Translations under genes and position numbers: made by a program
Shown: positions 12,520-24,400 of the stretch, one piece after another
How positions within the stretch are numbered: position 1 is the stretch's first letter
How the letters are laid out: each line of letters starts with the position of its first letter
The notes under the pieces: generated by a model
The model's database searches: none
What the model saw: the letters and a program-made list of their open reading frames with translations, nothing else
Told to the model about the DNA's origin: nothing
DNA from: Chromobotia macracanthus
Taxonomy: Eukaryota > Chordata > Actinopteri > Cypriniformes > Botiidae
Length of the DNA: 64,000 nucleotides
Direction of reading: 5' to 3'
NCBI GenBank assembly: GCA_036877525.1
Contig: JAZGTH010000124.1
Span: 372,001-436,000, forward strand

Positions 12520-15500
12520 GGAAATATAAATGGAGAAATGTGGGTGAAAATAAGCATATGCTATGTTTCAACAGTTTGATCTTTCATTTGACCTTTCAGA
12601 AAAAGAGACACAAAAAGAGGCCAGAGGCCATGATTCTTTATATTCTTTTTTAACTTTATTGTGAAACTTTAGTATAAAGACAGCCAGACAGAAGTAATGT
12701 TATGATCAGGCTAAAGTCCTTTATATTTGTTTCAAACATGCAGTCATGTGAAGTTCACCAATTTAAGGTTCAGGGTTTGAGGTTTACATCATTGTCATTC
12801 ATTACTTATTCATATGTATAAGGGAGAATGGCATTATGTTACACAAAAAGGACCAAGGCACACAACACAAAAACACTTATGGGTGTAACAGGCAGTTGTT
12901 GAGGTAGTGTATGCAAAAATAGTTACAATGAAAATAATATTAAAGTAAGACATATGAGACCAGTCATGAACATTTTTGGCAGAATTTCTGACAGTAATTT
13001 AAAAAAATTAATTAAAAGCTGCTTAGTATTCAGTGAACATTCAATAGGACAGTATAAACATGGTCACACCTTATAAATGCCACATTCCATCTGTAAGCTT
13101 TCTGTAGGAGCACTTCTAGGTATAATCACTGCTCAGACATACCACAACCCAATAAACAGTAGTGAATGGTAGGCAACACAGAAATGGAGAAATGGGATTG
13201 ACGTCATTGTTGACTGTTGATCTACATCAAGAAGATAAAAGGGGAAAAAATGAGGGAAGAGAAATTCATTTTTGGAACGAGACAGAAAGACACAAGAACA
13301 GAGTGTACAGGAAAAAGAAGGCAGAAGATTGAGGGGAAGATTGTGGCAGCAGGGTGCTTTCTAAGGGCTCTCAGGGGACATTTTGTGGAAAGCTTCCCTC
13401 CCTGTGGCGGCCCGCAGGCCTTTAAAGAGTGGCAGTGGAACGTCAGTCAATGGCGTTGGCTCAGGAGAGCAAGTGAGTGCAGCATAGTGATGAGCCATGT
13501 GGGTGTTCTGGTGCGAAGGCTAAGCGATCCAAACACATTGCCTGTTCTCTGAAATGTTAAATTGAAATGCAAAACACTAGCTGACCAGCTTTCCTCTCTA
13601 AGCAGATTCACCAGCAGCATATGTGTAGAAGCGTGTACAGCTTCATGCGAAGCAATAATATTTTAAGGTAATTAAAGCAAACCTCCTACTGTCTGTCAAG
13701 CCCTCGGTCTGACTGTGTGGAATACATTGTTTATTTTAGCCAACCATAGGACGGAAGAAATGGTCTGTACTATTGTGTTAGTACAATATTACACTGTAAA
13801 GTGCACCTTTGTGCATATGTGAGATTTGAAAGCTACAGGAAGAAAATATTTTCAGTAAATCAGGTCATATGGACTACATTTAGGGTTTTTACACTTTTTG
13901 GATCTTAAGAGCTGCTTCCATTGTATGTAAAAGCACTGCTACCATTATTTAACACATTTTCTTTTGTATGGAAAAATAAAACAATTTTTGTGAACCATCC
14001 TTTTAAATATAGCTCATTGCCTTGGTTCCTTATTACCCTCACTTGTGTCTTGTTTAGTTTACTCCCTTCCTCTTGTGTATTTACACTCCCTGGTTTTGGT
14101 CAGTTCCTTGCCAGTCCTTTCATGATTATGGTGTTTCTGAGTTCTCCTGTTTTCCTGTGTTTAATAAGTTTTGTTATTAAAGTGTATTTTTGATATTATT
14201 TTCCTGTTTCATTAGATTACTCCCATGCACTGTAACACTTTGTACATTGTTTTTTATCACCTTCTGATATTTTGTCACCACACAATGGACATTATTCATT
14301 AAAAGCAGAACCATTTTTGTACTTATCGTATTTAAATAAAACTGATGTAAATTATCCAAGTCGTTTGAATGCAAAACTTTATGTAAGCAGGTAAGTTTAA
14401 GTGCAGTTTATATAGAAACTGTTTTTTATTTATTAATAAGTCCCAATGACCAGTATTTTCTATGAAGGTAGCAGTTCTGATGAACTCTGATCTAATCCAG
14501 GCTTTTTTCCCCATGTTCTGTATCATTCTTGTTTATTTTACTGTGTTCATGAGTTTACCTCTCCACCAGTGGTGTATTTCATAAAATGAAAAAAGTGGTT
14601 TACTATTATTCTCCCCTTCCCCCACAAACAAGCAAAAATATTACAGAAGTCAGTGTCACCCTTAATGTAACTAGGCATCATTAGCTTGACTAAGAAAACA
14701 TACATTTTATATTTTGATAACACAAAAAGAGCTTATTCATTAACATTAATTAAGGTATTAGCTAACATGAACTAACAATGAGCAATATATTTTTATAGCA
14801 TTAGTCTTTGTTAATGTTAGTTTATATAAACACAGCTGTTTATTGTTCATTAATGTTAATTCATTGTGCATTAACTAATTATTAGGTTAATTGTTAGGTC
14901 AAAGTAACTAATATAGTTAACTAATGTAATTAACTAATGTTAACAAATGGAACCTTAGTGTAAAGTGTTTTGATTATTTATCAGTTGGGGGGGGGCACAA
15001 CTAAATAATTGGGTACACATTCATCTTGATACTTAGTAATCATTATTTACAAACAGCCATGTAGAAGAAGCATATGGGCCCCTACACCACTGCTCTTCAC
15101 CTTATCCCGGGATGAGAGGGGGAGCTATTGTTATGATAAATGTAAAAGATATTTGACTTGATGTCCAAGGAGAGGAAGAGAGATAATTTCTCCAGGTTAT
15201 TTACTAGGAGGTAATAGAAAAAGGTAGAGTTGGGAACAGTGAGGGAAAAGCCCTGAACGAGAGGTATTTGGCCTATATATATTCTTGGATGATAGGTCAG
15301 TTAGGAGTCACCCAAAACATAATTTTGGACTCCATTCAAACTGTTAATTTTTTGGATGCCATTTGATGTAATTCAGTTTTTACAATTATGTTTTAAAATA
15401 ATTTCATTAAGTATTAAGTTTTTTGCTTATTCACTTCAAAAGTTTAAATTAATGACTTATTTACAGACACAGAAAAGGCATAGGTAAAAACTTTGATAAA

Positions 15501-18500
15501 ATAATGAATTATTTTTTAGTTTGTTTTTCACCAAACCCATTTGTATGTCTACATAGTTGGAATGTACAACATGAGTTGCTTTTGTGCACTGTAAGTTACC
15601 ATAACTTAACATTACACAAAATACCAAGTTTTGGCATTAAACATTAAACAAATGTATTTAATAAACTCATTTGGCAGCAATTTTGGCAGTATTTTTCTGA
15701 TTAAGGTTATAAACAAAAATTTTCAATTTATTTCAATTATTCACTATGTCTCTGTTTAATATGATTAGTTAATGAAATTCTGCCTTGACCAACATGCTAA
15801 CTGGTCGATATAACACATGGCAGTTATTTTTTGGCTGTTGTGAATTTGCTGACGCAGTAGGCTTCTTACTGGCAGGGAGAAACCATCTAAAAGATTGAAA
15901 GTTTAATTGATAAGAGATAGAATTGATAAGAGATTGATAAAACACATTTTAATTGTCTTACACATTTTATTAATGTTATTTGCATGGTATAAACCCTTAT
16001 GGCACCCGTATGGCAACCTTGATGGCAGTAGTGCCTCTCGGGTTGATGCATATGAGACCGCGTTAACATTGGTTACAGAACCAAGCCCCAAGGTGGGCAT
16101 GGTGCCACAGCACATATTGGGTGGCTATCACTCTTATGTGTCATTCCTTCAGCCTGTGGACATATAAAGAATTCCTGCGAGCGTATATACCCATGCAGCA
16201 GGTCTTGAGATGCTTTGTCATTATGACAGATGTGTCCAGCATGGGCTAGAGTGCTGTATGTCACAGCCATGCAGTGTCGGGTTCCTGGAGGGGTTCTTGC
16301 CTGCATTGGCACATCAATTGCCTGGAGATGTTGGCAGTTCTACTTGCCCTGCGGAGGCTGTGGCTGGTGATACAGGGCAAGCATGTGACAGACATCATGG
16401 AGACAGTGGCATATATACATCGCCAAGGTGGTACACGCTCTTATCGCATATCATAGCTCGCCCGTCACCTCCTTCTATGGAGTCAACAGAGGCTGAAGTC
16501 TCTGCAAACCACTCATATCATGAGCAACCTCAATTGCGCAGTGGATGCACTGTTTTGACAGGTGACGCTCTGTGGAGAGTGGCAACTCCACCCCCAAGTG
16601 GTCCAGCTTATATGGAACTGGTTCAAAGCCCTTTTAACTAGGCAGCTCTACACCCTAAAGTGGCGGCTTTTTGTGGACTGGTGCTCTTTCCAAGGGCAAG
16701 ACCCATTGAAATGCCCTACTGAATCTGTGCTTACCTTCCTACAGAAGAAGTTGGAGACAGCTGTCTCACTCCACCCTGAATGTGTATGTGGCTGTTATTG
16801 AAATACATCACGTTGCACTGGATGGGAAATCCTTGGGAAGGCACAATCTGATAATCGGATTCATCAGAGGTGCTAGGAGGTTGAACCTTCCAAGGTCACG
16901 CATTTAATAGCCTCTTGGGATCTCTCCTTATGGCCCCTAGGAGTTGTTCCTTTGAGCCTCAGTCGAGCATAGTGCCCTTGCTCAGGAGACAGCCCTCCTG
17001 ACCATGCTTACTTCCATCAAGGGGGTTGGGGGTTTTCAGGCACTGTCTGTGTCCAATAAGTGCCTCCAGTTCAGACCAGGTTTTTCTCACATTATTCTGA
17101 GGCCTTGCCCAGGCTATGTGCCCAGGGTTCCCACAACTCCCTTCAGGGACCAAGTGGCAAACGTGCAGGCCCTTTCACAGCTGTGTCCAGTATGCGCTTT
17201 GCATTTCTCCCTGACCACCCAGAGGAGTTCAAAGGATCTGAGTAGCTCTTTGTCTGCTTTGAGGGCCAGCAGAAGGGAAAGGCTTTCTCCAAACAGAGGC
17301 TAGCCCATCGGATTTTGGATGCCATTCTCTTGGCTTACCAATCCCAGGATGTGCCATGTCCTTTCAGGGTATGTGCACAGTCAACTAGAGGGATAGCCTC
17401 CTCTTCAGTGAAAGGCACACTTTAGCGACAGGTACCCTTTTAGCAGACATCTGTAGAGCTGTGGGCTGGGCTACACCCAATATATTTGTGAGGTTCTATA
17501 ACCTCAGGATTGATCCTGTCTTCAGGGCAAACATCTTGAAGAACTGGCCAGTGTCAAGCCTGCTACAGTACCTTTCTTAAATTCTCTGTTTTTATCTGTT
17601 AAATTAGTTTAAAAGCATCTTTCCACCAATAAGCGTTTTTTGAAATAAACTTTGAACCCTCCTTTGACTACTATTATTTTTAACAAAATCACCACATCTG
17701 GTCACACAATTACAGTCTGAATCAACTATTTGTGATCTGCAAGTCAGTTGGTTTAACCTGGGCATGTTTCTACATTCAATACTTTTATTGACAAGTCTAA
17801 AATGGGCTGAAACTATGTACCGCCACAGCCCCAGCCAACAAACCACAATATGCATTTATAAAATACCACAACAAACCATGCAGGAAAGAGTTTAATACAA
17901 AGCAGTGCAATGCAGGAGCTAGCTGTGCACCAGCCTCAACCAAAACCACCAATGTGAGAAAATTCAGATTCAATACAAACATTTATGTGATGATGTTTTC
18001 AGATGAGAGAATAATCAACAATACAAGAAATATAAAAATTATGCAACATTAGACTAAACTGCATTACTCCTTTTCTAACCTGCGGATTAAGTTTCTGGGA
18101 GAAGCAGCATTCCCTCTTGTCTCCCATGAACCGACTACATTCTAAAAGTACTCCCTATGCCTGGCATAAATATGGGGTGAGAACAGCAACATACAAGCAA
18201 AAGTCACATGAGGGTTAGGGTATGTTTCCATTTTACTTTGACATTACTGTCATTCTGTCAATGAGCTAATGCTCATAACGAGCCTGCAAATAAGTTTGAA
18301 TTGGTCAGACTTGTGAAAATAAATAGACTAATTACAAAGGTAAAATTAATGCAGCTGGTGATGACAGTATACTCAACCCTGTATACGTTGTGTCTAATTG
18401 GTGTCCAGCTCAAAGTGCTGTGGTGTCAGTCTCAGTCCCAGTGGTCATTGTACCGACACCATTCAGAGTAGCTGCATTAAGTCTGTTTAGTAACCACAGC

Positions 18501-21370
18501 TACTTCACATAATGTTTGTAGGTTCATTTGGTTTTGTTTTTTCATCTGATGAAATTCATGATAAACCTTGGAATTGTTTTTCATACAGGTTAAAAAATAT
18601 GTAATACCATAAAATATTTACTGTAACTAAAATTTTTATTAATGAAAACACAACAGAATCATAAAATACATTTACATGTACTGTATTATTTCATTCACTT
18701 ATTATTATTCACTGTATTTACTACATTCATTAATATTATTTTATATTTTTGCCTGATGGATACAAGTTTTTTATGAGTTTGGCTAAAGAAGGAAGGTAAC
18801 TCAGTCAGTCATGTCAAAAGTTGATGCCGCGCACTTTACGCGCTACGCCAATATGGCATATGACATCTTTTGTATTGTCACAATCTGACATTGGTTTACG
18901 GGGTTAGTGCAAAAAGTCTCTGCCAGCAAGGTGGGCTGTTTATTGTAAATAGACGTTAAAGTTTTGGACCCGAACCCGCTTGGGTCTTGGGTCAGACCTC
19001 AGGTTTTCGGATCTCAGTGGACCCGTGAAGACCTCTAGCTGGGAGCTTGTTTCACCAGGAAGGAGCAGAATAGTACTTGTCAAAAGTACTCTTATTTTAT
19101 TATATACTGTAGTTTTGTTTTAAAGACCAAACTGAAATGCAGCATGAGATGTTATTATATTATCTATCCTATGGCCTTAATCATCACCATCGGCTACAAG
19201 TTTCTTTCTGCCTTTTCAAATAGGTCTCTGCAATGATGGAACCATTTAACTTTTCAGCCTGAGCTGCCATCAATTATTTAGAGTCACCTGTTAAAAATTT
19301 AAAGTGCCACACATTAGTGTGCCCTGCACCTGTGCTTTCACACACTGACCATCCTCCACAGATCTGCCACCACTCCCCATCCAAGAAAAAAGCCATGAAA
19401 ATAAGTTCCTTTGGCCAACATCCTGGGTATGTTAAATCAAGTCAGGTCAGAGCAGATGACAAGCATCACAAGTAAGGGCACAGGCCAGGCATGTCTAATT
19501 ACCTTTTGGCCTTACTTCGTGGCACTAGCGAAACCAGTAAATTTAGTGACAACATTTTAGCACATTGTGTAGAGCCCTGGCATCTGGGGAAAATAAGCTG
19601 ATGGAAAATACAAAGCACCTGACAGACTTCATACAAAGACAAGCATAAATGAGATTTGAAAGCAGCAGAAGATTTTCAGCAAATAACAAGTTCAGTTTAA
19701 TTCCACTGCTATAGTCCAAGTCTGTTTAATGTGGTAACTTTGTGAGAGGACTGTGGGCTTTTCTCAGCAAACATTTTTACATAAACATTAATGTTGTTAA
19801 TTGATTAAACATTTAATAAAGTTAATTACAAAATATTCAGATTAATTAATATCAATTAATTGCATAAATGTTTGCAAACAAAACTCTCCAAACAAAGATA
19901 ATTTACATTTCATTATTGTTGCAGACAAAAGCATTGAATAGACATAACATGCTAGACAGAAGTCAATATTGTATGTTTACTGTTTAACTTATTACAAACA
20001 TATCACTGACCTACAATCCACAGCGATGCACTGTGTTTGTAAGGCATTTTTATTTATATAGCATGTTTTTAATTAATGTTTTGAAGGAGCATTACAGAAC
20101 ATGTTATCTTCTTCTGTTATACAGAACGTTATGTTCCTTCTCTGGCATTATAAAAAAATTTAAATAGCAAATGTTGTTTAGCTATATAGCACATATAATA
20201 CAAATAATGTGCTATTGAACAAATCAAGCAAGCATTATTCAATCAAATTTGTTGAAATGTCCAAAGTAGATCTTTCCAACAAGTCGTGTTCTTCTATTTT
20301 TAAATTATTTATTTTTTTAGTTGTTTGGAGACATGTTGCTTCAGTGGGGCTACTTGCCTTGCATGAAGAACCAATACACTGAATGGCAGGACAATTTATA
20401 TACAGCTTAGCAGGTACAAAAAAATTGGCAATTGAATTAAAGCATTAAATTGACAGTGCTAATAGATTTAGGTGTATATATTCAATCATGTCTATTCCTC
20501 ACACAAAGCTTTTGTATGACTTTTATTATAAAGTGACGTTTTGGCATTTTTGGTGTTTGGTGTGGCCACTGGTCACTAGCTATGCATAAATTTAAGTTGT
20601 CAATTTAATTCTAAAAATGTATTATGTAAACATTTTACCATTTTACCCAATATATGTCTAATTAACAACATTTAAAAATTAACCACCTGAAACAAGCATA
20701 TACAGTAGATTCTTTTGGTAAATTTATGCACATCTGGTTGATTGGTTTGCTTGGTGTTTCCATCAAGAATTTTTATGCAATATTCAAAATTCACAGTTTA
20801 ATTCACTGTATACTGTCATTGCATGGAAAATTAGACATTTTGCAAAGTATATCCTTATGTGCTTTATATGTTTTAAACAACATAAGGGTAAGTAAATAAC
20901 AGATTATACAAATGTGGGTGTATTATTCTTTTAATTCAAATAAACTTATCCATAACCTTTATCCTTAAAGCAGCTTTTACCTAGCCAAAAATAAAAAACA
21001 AATTGGTGAAAGACTGTTGTGATACAATGACTCTCTTCTTCTGCATTATCATAAGAATGCTCTAATTTATTTTTTGATTTACACTTCACTGTACTGTTCA
21101 TGCTTTTGCTATGGTAAAATATAAATTGTTATTTTAAAATAATAAAATAATTTTTCAATACAGATGCTAGCTTATGTATGTGTACAGTTCAATATTTCTT
21201 TATGAATAAACACAGAGACCCATTTCAAAACAGGGCCCACACTCAAACCGACTAACCTGGAGCATTACCAGACCCACAGCAACCTCAGAAAATGTTAGGT
21301 TAGGTAAGATAAGATGACTCTGCTAGACTAATCCATTCTTCTGTCTGAGAGAGAGAGACATGAAAGAGAG

Positions 21371-21401
<31 letters not shown>

Positions 21402-24400
21402 ACAGCAGAGCTGTGACACAGGGTAATCCTCCAGGGTCTTGCATTAGTGCGCTAAATTAAAGGCAGTATTAGATTAAATTGGCTCTCCGATTTCAGGGGT
21501 GTAAGTAAAATTCTAATTTGCATTTTCCACTGCCACTTAAGATATAATTAGTTCAGGGTGATTCCCAGGTGCAAAACACTGACAGCCACATCCAGCTGCT
21601 TACTGGGAATTTATCATTTTGTTAGCATTAAAAGGTGCAATCAAGCTGGGTCTATGTGTGTGTTTGTGTGAATCAGAGTGGGTTTGTGTGTTGCATATAT
21701 GTCTTTGTCTATGCTCGCTTATAGGTCTAAGCAAGTCAATTGCAAATGTAAATGGATTGAGGATATTTTAATTTGTATGTGGCTGCAGATGCTTGTACAA
21801 CGGCATGTGGCTTTTCTGTACTGGTCATCACACATGCCTGCTTAATATTAGTAAATTAAGAAATTATCTGTGGGCTGAAGAGCTTATATTTTTTCATACA
21901 CTGAGTACTGCAGCAGACAGTCCATTATAAATGTTGAATACAAGAGACTGAAACCTTTGTATTATACATTTGGTCAGGTTTTAACAAAATGGTTGATAAG
22001 TGTGTTATTATAGAATTCCTTCTCCTTGCTACAAGTTTTACTGCACTGTTTAGTACCAAAAACCTGATTATATAAATGAATAGGTTGTGATTGTTATATG
22101 CTGTAATAAGAACATATTTTACTAAAAAAAGCTTTTAACCTTTGAGATACACCACAAAAATCCACAAGAATATCACTTAGCTCACTCCCATGACAATTCC
22201 TTCCACAATCCTTACTCCACCTCTATTTCTAGGCAATTCTGTTATGTATTAAACATTATATAATCTTTATTAATTAAGTAGCCTAAGAGGAGAATTTGGA
22301 GCTAATCCTTGAGGCCATACATCATGGAGAGCAAGCAAAATATGTTTATCTTTACTTCATTCAAGGATTATAGGAAAATGTGAACTTGTGAATATCATGA
22401 AAATTTTATAATAATATTGAGATTCATGATACAAATTTTAATTCAAAATTATAACCACCATAATCAGCTAAAACAATGTTAAAGGGGTTATATCATGAAA
22501 TATTTTCAATGTCCTTCTGAAACAAGCTCTGCAAAGCTCAAAACATTTCACGGTCCGAAAAAAGACATTTATTGATACTAAACTGCAAGTGTTTCCACAA
22601 CTTATAAGATATATGAATACAGTAAATATGTGTCATTCCTGCACCACTAAGGCACCAAACAAAACTGCAAAAAAATTGTTGTTTTCAAGTTTCCTAAACA
22701 TTCCCCCGTCTGGCATTGGTTGGAGAAACAGACTATCCCATAGCACTGGTTGAGCCAATGTTGCTTTCTCAGGCTGGTCAGTGTTTACACTTAGAGGAGG
22801 TCAACTTGTCCAATGTCAATGTCCAAATGTAATTTTGATGAGAATACTGTAGTTGTCATTTACAATAGTATTACTATAATAATACTTTTGTGACTACATG
22901 TCAATAATTATATGTGTCACTGCATATTGATGTCATAACAAAAATGTTTTTTTTATGTACATGCATGGGCTTTTCCAAATTCTCAATTAGATAATCTGTT
23001 AAAGCCATACCAAGCCGGGGAATTTTTAAACTTTTTCAGGCATGTTAGGTGAGCAGGCAGTCCTTCAGTGTTGTCTGGGGTGCATTTAGCCTTTACACTC
23101 CAAAGTGGTTTGTGTAGCCACATCACAAGATTCCATTCACCCCTGGATTTAGCACTATCCACTTCATCACCCGAAAAAGATGTTAAAGCAACGTGTAATC
23201 AGTGCCTTAATTTTCAGGAATAAATTCTAGTGATTACCTTCTATTTGTCCACTCTCAAATACAAATATAAACACACACACAAACTTCTTACACCAATACA
23301 TTCCAAATTAGTTTTTTCTAGGGCTGACTGACTAACCTTTACTTTATGCAAACATATGGAGAAATCACCTTATCTGAGTGGTTAAAAATAGAACATTTGC
23401 ATGAACTTTCATTTTAGATATTCAAAAATCTTTGAAAGTGTTTAATCAGTTTAATGTGTATGTTTTTGCTAGTTACTATTTTGTAAAGACCTCAGAAAGA
23501 GAATCTAGACTTGAAGAGCAGCAGGAATTTTCTTATTGCTCTCATTGTGGGGGAGATTGACTGTTCTCGTCAGGACACGGTTTCTATAATTGGTTAAAAT
23601 GACCAATCGCAGAGAAGGATAGCTCTCTGCTGAAAACCATTTCCCAGCTCAGCTTGGAGCAGAGCCAAGCCCAGGGTTGTTCGGATGCGTTCCAGTCCCA
23701 GCCTGACTGGCAGCAATTAGGGGTGTCTGAGCCAAGCTCAGCTTGCGCTCCGCACAAACACCCCTAATTACTGCCAATTAGGCTAGGCGGGTAGGCAGAT
23801 TTGAGAAGCTGGGGGTATGTTCAGGCATGGGTGGGCATGGAAACAATTTTCAAGGGCTTAGAAACGTGACTAGAAGGAAAGGTTAATGCTTTTGAGTGTA
23901 TGGGGGAGGGAGGGGAGTGTGGTGTCTGAGCCAATGTCTCACCTCTAGTGATGAGCCAGGCTTCTTTTTTAGCTCCTCACATTTTCGAAACTTGCAGATC
24001 TGGTGGCCCGTCTTACGATTCCGACAACTGCTGCACACTCCACAGTTGATTAGCCTCCTGCAGGGTGCACAGACCCCACACCTTTTCCTTTTCTTTTTTG
24101 CTGGGTTTCCGCTGGATGAGGAATTATTCTGTGGGCAGTCTGCCAGATTGGCAATTTGAAACGCACTGTCTGTAACGGCTGCCGAGGCTGTGGGGGAGTG
24201 AAGGGCTGTCATGACGATGACCCCAGGAGGTAATGAGATGCCCCCTAAAGCCGGAATAGCAGAGAAAGTTCCAACACGTTCCGGGAGATTCATTATCTCT
24301 GCTTCAGCAGCACCACATTTCAGCTTGTTCATGCATTCTCCTGCTAAAGGTCTGCAGTGTTCAGGGGATAAGCTAGAGAGGAAATTATTATTTGCCATTT

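Larger units (their letters stand above)
15985..17580 (+). mobile_element. DIRS-like retroelement fragment (RNase H and recombinase)
   Basis: A plus-strand fragment, antisense to cxxc4 and inside its intron. In order it shows the end of the RT/RNase H linker (about 15985-16270), an RNase H segment with HINCLEMLAVLLALRR (about 16300-16460), and a GEWQLHPQVVQLIW linker. The recombinase follows, from YTLKWRLFVDWCSFQG (about 16650) to the end near 17540. No terminal repeats were found, so it is truncated at both ends. Confidence 0.75.
6408..23942 (-). other. cxxc4: cxxc4 intron between coding exons
   Basis: Begins GTGAGA at 23942 (minus strand) and ends TTTTCTCCAG at 6408. It separates two phase-0 coding segments and is about 17.5 kb long. 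SINEs, microsatellites, an LTR-like piece, a MITE-like repeat and an antisense DIRS remnant lie inside and are listed separately. The remainder is AT-rich, with no second gene recognised. Confidence 0.85.

Noticed and set aside
13217..13552. 111-codon plus-strand open frame in the cxxc4 intron
   Set aside because: No recognisable domain and a low-complexity basic start. The middle part could be conserved non-coding sequence but there is no coding evidence.
20340..20400. Minus-strand YWFFMQGK sequence as possible last exon of cxxc4
   Set aside because: Only the WFF residues match. The true terminal exon with RTPV and EAFRWFF, acceptor and correct phase is at 6407-6363.
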